NCBI GenBank assembly: GCA_964036045.1
Contig: OZ038378.1
Location: 22,430,441-22,494,440, forward strand
Direction of reading: 5' to 3'
Origin: Eutreptiella sp. 'Long Island Sound 2002'
Taxonomy: Eukaryota > Euglenozoa > Euglenophyceae > Eutreptiales > Eutreptiaceae
DNA: 64,000 bases
The translations under genes and the position numbers were made by a program. Of this stretch, positions 10,373-18,834 are shown piece after piece (the stretch's first letter is position 1; every line of letters begins with the position of its first letter). The notes beneath the pieces were generated by a model. It saw only the letters and a list, made by a program, of their open reading frames with translations, was not told the DNA's origin and ran no database searches.

Positions 10373-10471
10373 AGTGACAGTGATAACAGTAGTGTCTCGG
10401 ATGATGACGACATAGTAGCTATTCTGGATGAAGAGGAGGTTTTTGGACAGGATACTTCACAATGGGACTGA
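10373..10471 (+). CDS. Acidic C-terminal tail, probably of gene A
   Basis: After a G12 run the frame reads SDSDNSSVSDDDDIVAILDE and closes at TGA 10,469-10,471. It is in a different phase from gene A, so either the G run has slipped or a short intron ending at CCACAG (10,374) intervenes. A Ser/Asp-rich tail with the same end pattern, DGDDASAILFDE, closes the decayed gene at 17.9-18.3 kb. That repetition is the main support for this being a real domain. Confidence 0.5.
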   Translation, partial: SDSDNSSVSDDDDIVAILDEEEVFGQDTSQWD

Positions 10472-10530
10472 CATACCTGTTGTCTTCACAATGTACCAGA
10501 TACTGTTTTTAGCACATTTTGGTTTGAGAC

Positions 10531-10542
10531 GCGAAATTTCGC
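10531..10542. repeat. GCGAAATTTCGC palindrome between genes A and B
   Basis: The context is TTTGAGACGCGAAATTTCGCTT. It lies about 60 bp after the stop of the gene A tail and about 300 bp before the start of gene B, so here it is intergenic or in a UTR. Confidence 0.85.
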
Positions 10543-10844
10543 TTGCTTTTGGGTTTTGTGTGTTTTGAGCCTGTGTCCCACAGGGTGCTGTTACACTGCT
10601 GCCACTTGTACCACTAATGTGCTATTCATTTTTGTGTGTGATCCCGACTCTCATGGTTTTACGTATTACATGTTGCTGAGGCTGTCATGATGTGTGATTT
10701 CAGCTGCTCTGTGCAGCATTCCTTGATGTCCCCTTGCAAAGGCTATAATTGAGGAATAAGTGGTCCGGAAACAACCAAATCACCACTGTCTGTCAATGTG
10801 ATCCATGCCCAGAGCACCCTGATTTCCTCCAAGCCCCCACTGTC

Positions 10845-11168
10845 ATGTCATCCGTACCCACAAAACCAAACACCAATGTGCCTGTGGCCCCAGAGCCATC
10901 CTCTTTATCACAACCCTCGCAGGGGTCCTCCGAGGGCCCCAGTCAACGGAATCCGGTCAGCCGGGGGAACAAGAAGGCCACTCCGAAAACGGACACCCTA
11001 GCAGATGCCGTCCAGAAGACAATGGTGTTATCCCACAAGGTCCTGCGGGTGGATGTTAACCGCGAGCATGGGCAAATCCGGACGGTCAGCGAGACCAGAC
11101 CAAAGCTGCGGCTGGAGGATTTGGCAAGGGTACCTCCCGTGGGGATCATCAAAGGATTACTGGTCTAG
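10845..11168 (+). CDS. N-terminal part of unknown gene B
   Basis: I chose ATG 10,845 (MSSVPTKPNTNVPVAPEPSS) because the frame has no earlier ATG in coding-like sequence. The first ~45 residues are Pro/Ser/Gln-rich. Then come a basic stretch (NPVSRGNKKATPKTD) and an ordinary folded-looking segment (VLSHKVLRVDVNREHGQIR, TRPKLRLEDLARVPP). The frame ends at a TAG at 11,168, but from about 11,141 another phase clearly takes over, so there is a frameshift or a very short intron near GGGTACCTCCC (11,128-11,138). The function is unknown. The proline-rich tail resembles the other genes of the cluster. Confidence 0.5.
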   Translation: MSSVPTKPNTNVPVAPEPSSLSQPSQGSSEGPSQRNPVSRGNKKATPKTDTLADAVQKTMVLSHKVLRVDVNREHGQIRTVSETRPKLRLEDLARVPPVGIIKGLLV

Positions 11169-11951
11169 CCTGGCAATTGTATGTTGCTGCACTTGCTTCT
11201 ACACGTCTGTCGTTTGCATACTGGCCTGGGGACGAATTTTCTTCTGTTATTGCCTCAGTGGGTAGCTTCTGGATCATTGGTGGCGAACATGTCTTTTGTG
11301 CGGCGAGGAGACTGGCCAATGAACGTGAGAAAAAGAATCTGGACCCTTTGAGATGGCAGCTGGAGTTTGAGTCTATGGTTCTGAAGTGGGATACTCCCGT
11401 GCGCCAGAGGAGACGTCTAGCCGGCCACCAGCAGACAGCGCAGCTGTCAGGCACAGGAGCATGCATGAGTGAGAGGGCTGTGCTGCTGATGGAGAACTTG
11501 GAGGAGCCTGAGAATGCTGATCTCGGTCTCACTAACGTGTGCCGCCAGATATTGGAGGAGGCTGGACTGACAGCTGATGAAGGAAGCCTGGTGTGTGACT
11601 GTCGCTCTCATGCGCATTGTTGTCCCAAAAAAGTTTGGTTGTATGCACTGTAGGATTCTGTGGCACGACGCTGGCTACCCTTGGCTAGAATGATTGATGC
11701 AACTGGCTATACAGCAATTGATGGAATTCGCAATTTCGAGAACAGGAGGATCCCCTTGGCACTTGCATCATTCAAACCATTGGAGGAGCTCATTGGACCA
11801 CACTTTGCACAGTGTGCCAAATACATGGAGACTCCACGAGCCACTGTTGCAGGAGTGGCTAAAGTGTTATGTGAATGCCAACGGGAAATGCGATGTGACT
11901 GGATTGTTATGCATCCTGACTGTCCAGAGGAGTTGGTTCACCCATCCCGCA
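11141..11951 (+). CDS. Middle part of gene B, interrupted by one TAG
   Basis: The frame reads GDHQRITGLAWQLYVAALAS at the start, and then a hydrophobic segment (SVIASVGSFWIIGGEHVFCA) that could be buried or membrane-associated. It continues past a TAG at 11,651-11,653 without loss of frame (before it WLYAL, after it DSVARRWLPLARMIDATGY). Cysteine/histidine pairs (VCDCRSHAHCCPKK, then CAKYM, CECQREMRCDW, HPDCPEE) might bind metal, though their spacing fits no family I know. The frame closes at TAA 11,984, which lies inside the proposed intron ending at 12,028, so this TAA need not be used. It was not recognised. Confidence 0.5.
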
Positions 11952-12028
11952 GTATGTTGTGCAGGCATCCTGAATTGCACTATTAAATCATCGAATTCTG
12001 TTGATAGTGGCGAAATTTCGCGTCTCAG
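11952..12028 (+). other. Probable intron of gene B containing the palindrome
   Basis: The acceptor is CGTCTCAG at 12,028, where a new open phase (WKHGLDTQFFSITGN) begins. The donor is less certain. GTATGTT at 11,952 looks like a consensus donor but leaves the phase wrong, while GT at 11,932 or 11,956 would join in phase. The GCGAAATTTCGC palindrome at 12,010-12,021 lies seven bases from the acceptor. Loss of coding character and the in-frame TAA at 11,984 support an intron here. Confidence 0.45.
12010..12021. repeat. GCGAAATTTCGC palindrome near a splice acceptor
   Basis: The context is TAGTGGCGAAATTTCGCGTCTCAG, which is the GAGACGC...CCAC form in reverse orientation. In this orientation the flank supplies the CTCAG acceptor itself. 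Confidence 0.85.
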
Positions 12029-12677
12029 GTGGAAACATGGTCTGGACACCCAGTTTTTCTCTATAACAGGAAATACATCCGAGATTGCTACCCTACAGCG
12101 TCATATCAAGGGGATTGGTGCATTGAAGTTCCGCTGTGCATGCTGGGTGTACACTGATGACATGCCTATGCCTCCCTGGGACTCTGTGTGCAAGGCCGAA
12201 TTCTGGACATCCTCAAAATATGTAGACTTCAGGAGCCACCTGGCCAGACCTCGGAATACCTTTGACATTGCCAGCTCCGAAGGGAATGTGGTTCACTTGA
12301 AGACAGTCTCTGGTTCTGGTGCAGATGCTCTTGGCGGTGAGTCCCCCTTTCAGCTTTGTCTTCTGAATCCTACTGCCATTTTGAATGCTACTGTCGTTGG
12401 GTGGCCGTTCATACTGGCTGTCATTGAGGTTCCAAAGGGCTGGTCCACGGGTCTACCACCTCTTGCTGTGCGACATGTTTCAATGGGGAAACCACTGGTG
12501 GTTGCTGGTGAGTTGGCGGACGTACGAATCATCATGAGCCAGCTGCAGACTGACCTAGCTGAGGAGGGAGTGCATCAAGTGAGTGTCATGGTGTACAACA
12601 CTGGCAGCCGCAGTCCGAATTTCACTATGATGCAATCAATGATGACAATTGTCACGTTGACTCAGATTCCAAGGAAG
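12029..12677 (+). CDS. Internal exon of gene B
   Basis: The frame runs without a stop from the CTCAG acceptor at 12,028 to the donor AAG|GTACATT at 12,678. It reads WKHGLDTQFFSITGNTSEIA at the start, then Cys/Trp-rich FRCACWVYTDDMPMPPWD, a small-residue loop (VSGSGADALGGES), hydrophobic strands (NATVVGWPFILAVIEVPKGW) and MVYNTGSRSPNFTMM. The mixture suggests an alpha/beta globular domain. No catalytic motif is recognised. The exon ends in phase 0 and is continued in phase by the next exon. Confidence 0.6.
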
Positions 12678-12782
12678 GTACATTGCCCCCTGTGAATTGA
12701 TACCCCAAATCAGCCAAATTCGAAAAATGAAGCGAAATTTCGCCACTCCCGCCATTTTGCCCAATTTGCACCATCTGTTTAG
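12678..12782 (+). other. GT-AG intron (105 bp) of gene B, joins in phase 0
   Basis: The donor is AGGAAG|GTACATT and the acceptor is CTGTTTAG|CTGCCG. Removing 105 bp joins the frames ending TLTQIPRK and beginning LPMYVTFREGPLPS with no change of phase, and removes a TGA at 12,693. The intron contains the 46-bp block 12,703-12,748 and its palindrome. This is the best-supported intron of the cluster. Confidence 0.75.
12703..12748 (+). repeat. 46-bp spacer block with palindrome, copy 2
   Basis: It matches 7910-7955 with one mismatch and lies wholly within the 105-bp intron. The palindrome GCGAAATTTCGC is at 12,732-12,743. Confidence 0.9.
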
Positions 12783-13559
12783 CTGCCGATGTACGTTACG
12801 TTCCGTGAAGGCCCATTACCCAGTATCCTGTGTCCTAAGGCTGTTCAATGGGTGCTGGATGTTCTGAAAGTCCCGATGAATCTTACAAACTGGGTGCTGG
12901 TGGGGTCTTGCTCTCCAAAGCTGGCTGTCCAGCTTCAAATTCGTCTCAAGTCGGAAATTTTGGTTGTATTTGGTTTTCTCAAAGCTGCGGTTGATGAACT
13001 ACCGAAAGAAACTGTTGAGCTTACAACCGGCACTTTAAGAGGGGCTAACTCTCTTGCCCCAATCTACTGGGAGTTTGTGTTGTCACAACTGGACTAGGGT
13101 GTGCCCGTCGACACCACTGGAATGGCTTATGTACCTGATGACCCTGATGAACAGCACTGCATGGATAGTATGCCGGACGTGGATGCCAAGCCCAAGGGAA
13201 CCCCAAAGCCGAAGGCATCTAAGCGAAAGCCCCAGAAGGGGGCAGCCAGCAATCCCCCCGGTGTCGATGCAGGTGGCAGTGCCGAGCCCCAAGCAACGCC
13301 TGCGAAAAGGGCTCAATCACCCTCTGTTGAGGCTCCAGCGGCGCAACATGATGAGGAGCACACACAGCAGCAGAGTCTGCAGTTGGTCACGCCACACAAA
13401 GGCACTACACATCCACTGTGTGAGCCGAAAGGACCGTCACCGTCACCACAGGGATTGGAGAACTTTGCGAGTTTGGTGAGTGGTGGGACGGCACCAGCAG
13501 CCCAACCACAGCAGCAACCTCAAAAAGGAACGCGTTTGGGGAACAAACGACGACGGTGA
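12783..13559 (+). CDS. C-terminal exon of gene B, one in-frame TAG, basic tail
   Basis: The exon opens LPMYVTFREGPLPSILCPKA and has an ordinary folded-looking domain for about 100 residues (VQWVLDVLKVPMNLTNWVLV, then GSCSPKLAVQLQIRLKSEI). A TAG follows at 13,095-13,097, and the same frame continues for 153 codons to TGA at 13,557. The part after the TAG is a low-complexity tail: acidic DDPDEQHCMDS, basic KPKGTPKPKASKRKPQK (nuclear-localisation-like), Ala/Pro/Gln-rich, ending GTRLGNKRRR. If the TAG is a true stop the protein ends after the folded domain, which would also be a sensible end. The function is unknown. Confidence 0.55.
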
Positions 13560-14251
13560 TTTGGTGTTGACTGCTATGATGAGATGATGGTGACTGCAGA
13601 AGCACCATCCTCTGAGCAGTCATTTTGAATTTTAATTTGTGTCTGACTTTATTTGATTTGTTATTCTGACACACCCTTTGTGGGTATTGGCACATGGAAT
13701 TGCCTTTTGTAGGCAACATTTGGTAATTTCTTTGATGTATGTTTGTGTATTGATTGATTGTAAAGAGTTCCTTATGGTTCGAATCGTATGCCTGTGATAT
13801 TTTGTATCAATCTTGTACTGTGGCAAGCAGGCAATGCACTGACAGTATTTCATACCTCAATATACTGCATTTTGCCAAATGTGGCGAAATTTCGCATCTC
13901 ATTGAAATTCCCTGAAAATGGGGGTCTGTTTCAACATACATCAGTGTACTGTTTCACAGTGTGTCATCTGTACACAACAGAACCCCTTTAGTGGACAATG
14001 CAATTTGTCCTTGAGTGCTATTTCTTTGAATTTTAATGCCTGTTTTGGATGGTTTGCAGTGTCCTCAATTGGAGGCAAAATGGTCCAATTGGACAATATG
14101 GGGCATGATTTCAGTTCAAAACTTCATACGTTGTGCGCTGTGTGCAATTAGGGGGTAGTAATTCACCATTTTTTTCACACCATGAATGGCCTTCATTTCG
14201 CAGACCCCCCCCCCCCCCAGGCAATTAAGGCCTCCTGAGACCTTGAAGAAG
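13560..14251. other. Spacer downstream of gene B with one palindrome
   Basis: The stretch is T-rich on the plus strand and holds GCGAAATTTCGC at 13,884-13,895 (context AATGTGGCGAAATTTCGCATCTCATT). It also has short AT-rich open frames without support and a C12 run near 14,208. It could be 3' untranslated sequence of gene B. Confidence 0.5.
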
Positions 14252-14548
14252 ATGGCACGTGGTGACCCGCCCAACCAATCCAAACCCAAGCTTGCCCCCG
14301 CACCCGGGAACGGTGCCACCCCTATCGCCGCGGTCAACCGCACCCAAGAGCCATGCTGCATCGTACCCACCCAGCAGTGGCGCCGAAACCCGTCCGTACG
14401 TATTTCAAAACATAAACAAGGTTCCATTCCTATGTCCATTGCTTGCCACGGCCGCCGTAGCATCTCTGTAGTGTCTATCGATCCATGTCCCAGAAGTCTG
14501 CCTCGGATTGCGCCTCAAGTGTGTGGCAGTGCGCTGTGGACATTGTAG
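14252..14548 (+). CDS. Proline/basic open frame at the head of a second, decayed gene set
   Basis: ATG 14,252 opens MARGDPPNQSKPKLAPAPGN and runs 98 codons to a TAG. The Pro/Lys-rich first ~25 residues resemble the N-terminal tails at 6.9 and 10.85 kb. The rest contains Arg- and Cys-rich stretches and no recognised domain. Coding potential downstream to 14.9 kb shifts frame, consistent with decay. Confidence 0.3.
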   Translation: MARGDPPNQSKPKLAPAPGNGATPIAAVNRTQEPCCIVPTQQWRRNPSVRISKHKQGSIPMSIACHGRRSISVVSIDPCPRSLPRIAPQVCGSALWTL

Positions 14549-14905
14549 ACAGGAATGTCTGCCCCGCCATAGAGGTTGGGGTGAATGCCGTACCATGAGT
14601 GATGAGGAGGATATAGCGGGTACGTTGAAGTGGGATTTGCTTCGTCCAATTGCAAGACTCTGCTTCGCGCCAAAGCCGCCGTGCTTCATCTCCACTGTCG
14701 ACCGCGCCATTTTTTTGCGAACTATCGTGCCGAGCTAGTATCTACCAGCAAAGTATGACACCACGCTTGAAAGGATGGTCAACAAAAAGAATTGAAAATG
14801 GAGGAAATCAGGGCAGTTCAGGCCCAGCTTTGGAATACGCCTTCTCGGCACCGCATGGCACCGGGGATGATCTGGCGCCATGTTTGACTCTGTTGCCCCC
14901 CACCC

Positions 14906-15631
14906 GTGGCGCAGTTATTCCTTAGGGATTCCGATACTCCGCGGGACGCAAAAAGCAACAGGATGTGGCAGCTACTCAAGTCCGTGCTCAGGGAACCTTA
15001 CGGCGAAAAAGCCGCGTGGACGCACGACCAGGTGAAAGATTGGACAAAGAACGCGAGCACGTGCGCGGTGGAAAACGGTGGCTCATCCAATATCCACCAA
15101 TCGTCATCATAGTTGAACCCGCCGAGGGATGACAAGCCTGGTGTGCCCCGTCTGCTGGTGAATGATGTGTGTTCCGACGATATTACGGGAACCATCCTGA
15201 ACGCCCATACAATTGACATTGAGGGAGTCCACACCCCTCTCGGGGGCTGCAGCAGTGCTGTGCGCGGCGACGATGATTTCCCTAGGGGAGCGCGGAAGCG
15301 CGTCCTGCAGATGGCAGAGCAAATTGATCGGTCGATCCGCCCCGTACCACATGATTGCAACGGCCTGGGAGGAATGGAGGTCCGTTTAGCAGTTGCTGGT
15401 GCCAAAAATGCCCCCTTGCGACTGTCGCACCCGCAAGCAAAACTGGCCAACTGGTTGGTGCGTGGGAGGGCCCGCGAGGTGGACAGGGAGGAAATCTGCA
15501 TGACATGGCATAGGGGCTGCAGACCCCACTTGAGCCGTGGATGTTGTGATTCACAGCACTCGTACACAACAATGTGGGACAGACGTGGGGCAGAGCCCGT
15601 ACCACTCCGTACGCCATACTCCATACTGTAG
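14906..15631 (+). CDS. Unknown gene fragment, one in-frame TAG
   Basis: The frame runs 241 sense codons with a single TAG at 15,110-15,112. Before the TAG it reads QLFLRDSDTPRDAKSNRMWQ and LREPYGEKAAWTHDQVKDWT. After it come DDKPGVPRLLVNDVCSDDIT, HTIDIEGVHTPLGGC and MEVRLAVAGAKNAPLRLSHP. The composition is ordinary and charged, unlike the surrounding low-complexity DNA, so this is probably real coding sequence. No family is recognised. It ends just before a 400-bp AC-rich tract. The position downstream of gene B and the same TAG pattern suggest it belongs to the same cluster. Confidence 0.4.
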
Positions 15632-15689
15632 CTACTCGGGCCGTGGGACGATAACGTATGACGATGACGGAATTACATGTGTGCCCACA

Positions 15690-16065
15690 CACATGACATC
15701 ACAGAGCATACAACAACATACCACAACACACACCACAGGGTGCAGACACCAACAACATGCCCCAACCGGCTAAACACCCAACAAATAACCCAAGCGGCCA
15801 AACAACCCAACCACCCAAGCAACCAACACACCATTCAACGAACCACACCAACCACACCACATGAAAACACAACACACCACAACGCACGTCACGTCATATG
15901 ACCACAACACACTACCCCCCCACACAGTACAACACACCAGAGCCAATCACACACTACAACAGACCGCAGCGCAGCACGGCACACCACAGCACACCACACC
16001 ACATGACACCTAATGAGACCACAACACACCACAACATTGCACAGCATTGCATTGCATACCTGCAA
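15690..16065. repeat. AC-rich, strand-asymmetric low-complexity tract
   Basis: The plus strand is almost entirely A and C for about 370 bp, with many ACACAACACACC and ACCACAC steps but no fixed period. G and T are rare. Open frames through it are Thr/His/Pro-rich artefacts. Confidence 0.8.
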
Positions 16066-16301
16066 ATTGAAATTGTAGTTTGTCAGTCAAATATCCAAAA
16101 AATCCAATGAGAAACCACCCGTGAAACAAAGAAAAGAACACCCTCCCAGACCCCTGAGTTCAACCCCCCCCCCCGCCCAAGGTAGTTCTCAAGCCCCCCA
16201 TGAAAAATCTGTGACAAAAGCAAAGACGCCCCCCCCCCCCCCCCCAAACCAACGCTTGAAGGGAGGGCAGCCCCACAGTGCCCGTGCGTACGTCAAAATG
16301 T

Positions 16302-16355
16302 GTGCGTGCATGTGTGTGTGTGTGTGTGTGTTTGTGTGTGTGTTTGTGTGTGTGA
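16302..16355. repeat. TG dinucleotide microsatellite
   Basis: This is an interrupted (TG)n tract on the plus strand, preceded at 16,231-16,245 by a C run. Confidence 0.9.
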
Positions 16356-16384
16356 TACTTTGTTTTTTGTGTTCTACCTAGGCT

Positions 16385-16482
16385 ATTATATCGTTGTAGT
16401 ATTGATCTAATCTAGGCTAGAACATCTAGGCTAGAGTGTTCTAGGCTAGAACAAGATTGGGTGTTCTAGCGTGTACCAAGGG
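16385..16482. repeat. 97-bp CTAG block, copy B
   Basis: This is a direct copy of 5315-5411, about 11.07 kb downstream. It is followed immediately by the next decayed gene, just as copy A is followed by the coiled-coil exon. Confidence 0.85.
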
Positions 16483-16498
16483 CACTAGGGGGGGGCGC

Positions 16499-17787
16499 AT
16501 GAATGTAAACTTGCAAGTAGCCGTCATAGATTGTCTGGGAAATCTCATCCCCCACATGGACATCAGTGTACCTAGCAGCACCATGCTCGTTACGTGGTGG
16601 GAAATGTCAAAGAAGGCATTTAATGCGTGGCGCATGGAGGAACACATAGAGGAGTTGAACCTTCTACAGAAAATCAAATTTCCGATCTCAGAACCCACCG
16701 CCGTAATAACCCTTGATTTCATGTGTGGTGACCACCATTATATTTGATTTGAGACCCGCACCAACGGTTTTCACTATTTGACTGGTCTCGCACAGATCAC
16801 ATGCGAAAGCTCTTTTGGGGTACACACAACCTCCCCACCAATCCCGGTTTCCGTCTAGGTGCCGTTGACAATGTTGAGAACATGCAATTTGTGCTGCCCA
16901 TCCTGCACAACTTCAAGGGCACAGTGTGACGCTTTTTTGGTATATTTGGGTGTGCCTTGGATGGCACCCAGCAAGTTGCATTCGTGGCCATGCTTTCAAA
17001 GGTGGCAAAGTGGTATGTTGTGTCTGACAATGCACAACAAGCAGCTACAGAGGCCCGCAACGCTTTGCATCTCAATTGAGTCTCACAGGGCGTGAGTCGC
17101 GTGAGCCGTTGGCTATTGTTTTGGGCATGATTTTGCCTGTGTCATTCGACTGGGCTGCCTTGTCACGGTGCCATGTTCGCGGTGCTGCTTTATGCAAGTG
17201 ACCCGAAAATGCCTCCTGTTCATTGGAGAGCAGCGGGTGCACTACACACCTTTCTGGCACTGCTAGTCATGGAGTTGGCAGAGGCCGGGAGTACATGCAC
17301 ATTGTCTTGCCATTCTTTGTTGCACACATGGGGGTTGCCCGTATTGTCACTATGCACCAGCGATGAGGCAGGTGAGAGCAACCTCCGTCCCAGCAAGCAC
17401 TTTGCCCAAGTAACCTCAACAGTCCCCGACGACACGATTCACGAATGCCTGACTCATGAATTATACATGAAGCTGTTGCACACCAGTGCAACTAGGCGGC
17501 AACTAGGCGGCATGGTCGCTTATGGCGCCCACAACGGCGGCCCATCATTCTCGAGTCTTGCATTTTTGGAGCTGCTGAAGTGTGGCGCCATGCGCATGGT
17601 GCATGTCCTAACATTGTGGTCGGTCATTGGGGATGCCACCATGTACATTGATACGAGTGCCCACAATTTGAAGTTGGGACTGCCAGGGGTCCAGGGTCGC
17701 AGTGACGTTCGCCGTGTGTTTGCGCAATGTGCGCAGGTACAGAGCACCAAGCGACATTCGGAGCCATGTGATTTGAGCATGTTTTAG
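16499..17787 (+). pseudogene. Decayed gene of the cluster, several frames
   Basis: The first frame (ATG 16,499, MNVNLQVAVIDCLGNLIPHM) runs to TGA 16,745 and continues in phase (FETRTNGFHYLTGLAQITCE) to about 16,858. A second phase follows (RLGAVDNVENMQFVLPILHN), with an in-frame TGA, up to about 17,078 (SKVAKWYVVSDNAQQAATEA). The third and longest frame, 17,173-17,787 (204 codons), holds DPKMPPVHWRAAGALHTFLA, then DAGESNLRPSKHF-like sequence and SVIGDATMYIDTSAHNLKLG. It was not recognised. Two in-frame TGAs and phase changes show decay, although some phase changes could be introns. The cluster position and the acidic tail that follows at 18.1 kb suggest it is a relative of gene A. Confidence 0.45.
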
Positions 17788-17902
17788 GCTTGGCCGATGG
17801 CCCCTTGCACACCAAATCGTGTGTTTCAGTCCAGCAAGATAAGAAAAAGGTCCACAACGGTGGACGACCGCCCGGCCAGCACTCAGCAACCGGTGGCATC
17901 GG

Positions 17903-18310
17903 ATGTTGAATTCCGTTAGGCTGCTTCAGAGTGTGACGTCTTGCGGAAATGCACAAAACCCTGTGTGCAAGTGCCGTGTGGCCTTGAAGAGCACAATATA
18001 TAAAGAGGAGCGAAGTGATCGCGACTCTGATCAGGGCAGTAGTGGTGAGGAGTTTCCTCGTTGGCCTACACAACGGTGCAAACACACCACCATCGTTGGT
18101 GCAAGTAACAGTAGCAGTAGCAGTAGCAGTAGCAGTAGCAGTAGCAGTAGCAGTGATGGTAGCACTAGCAATGACACAAATAGTGAATCAGTCACCACCA
18201 GCGATGGCGACGATGCATCTGCAATTCTTTTTGACGAGGCAGGTTGGTGCAATATGTCTTCGGCTGTTTACATGTTGTCAGAACTGCAGGAGTTTGAATC
18301 GAAACACTGA
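17903..18310 (+). CDS. Poly-serine/acidic C-terminal piece
   Basis: This open frame reads a basic/acidic stretch (KEERSDRDSDQGSSGEEFPR), a pure serine run encoded by alternating AGT/AGC (18,106-18,153) and then acidic SDGDDASAILFDEAGWCN, ending at TGA 18,308. The closing pattern DD..AIL.DE matches the gene A tail at 10.4 kb. The serine run is a hexanucleotide microsatellite and so prone to length change. The true start is upstream and lost, or in another exon. Confidence 0.45.
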   Translation: MLNSVRLLQSVTSCGNAQNPVCKCRVALKSTIYKEERSDRDSDQGSSGEEFPRWPTQRCKHTTIVGASNSSSSSSSSSSSSSSSDGSTSNDTNSESVTTSDGDDASAILFDEAGWCNMSSAVYMLSELQEFESKH

Positions 18311-18351
18311 TTGGTGGCAGCAGTACATATGCTTTTGCTTTGTACTTTGTG

Positions 18352-18722
18352 TAGGTGGGGCCGCCGCAAGGGACCCCCCCCCCCCTTGCGGTGTGTGGTA
18401 CCCATGGCCACACATACCCAAGCCGATGGTACCTTGATGGTAATCATGGGCGCTGCGAACTGTCAGTTATTACCTTGTCCTCATACCCAACAGTTCGGAG
18501 GTGCCGGGCACTTTTTTTTGTTTCAATTTTTCGTGTCTTCTCGTGTGCATGTGTCCTACCATTTGGTTCTCAGACAATGGTGTAAGTAGGGCCGCCGCAA
18601 GCACGCGGTGTGTGGTACCCATGGCCCCTGCGAACTGTCGGGCCGCATACCCAACAGTTCGGAGGTGCCCGACACTTTTTTTGTTTCTTCTTGTTTTGCC
18701 TATGTCCTACCCTTTGGTTCTT
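18352..18722. repeat. Tandem duplication, units of about 236 and 135 bp
   Basis: Both units start GGGGCCGCCGCAAG or a close variant (18,357 and 18,590). They share GCGGTGTGTGGTACCCATGG, GCGAACTGTC, CATACCCAACAGTTCGGAGG, a T-rich stretch and TGTCCTACC.TTTGGTTCT. The second unit lacks about 100 bp of the first. Confidence 0.8.
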
Positions 18723-18726
18723 CCTA

Positions 18727-18834
18727 CCCATCAAGGGTGTCCGTACTTTTACCCGCAGCTTGTGTAGGCTTCCCCTACACGGACGAGCGGTCAAGGGTGC
18801 TCGTAATTTTACCCGCAGCTCGTGTAGCTGCCCT
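18727..18834. repeat. 60-bp minisatellite, array 2 (about 1.8 copies)
   Basis: This is the same unit as at 5938-6130 (TCAAGGGTG, TTTTACCCGCAGC, TAGGCTTCCCC and ACGGAC). It begins directly after the tandem duplication. Confidence 0.85.

Noticed and set aside
11130-11154. A 25-bp intron to explain the phase change in gene B
   Set aside because: It is far below the size of the other introns here (77-197 bp). A one-base indel is the simpler reading.
12029-12100. A genetic code in which TAG is always sense
   Set aside because: The intact 50.3-kb gene ends with TAG and no other gene needs TAG as sense. The pattern is confined to probable mobile-element genes.
8214-13559. Known KDZ, Crypton or giant-virus genes
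   Set aside because: I considered these because of gene size and the multi-gene layout, but no signature motif of any of them (tyrosine recombinase R-H-R-Y, KDZ DDE context, major capsid, packaging ATPase) is visible.
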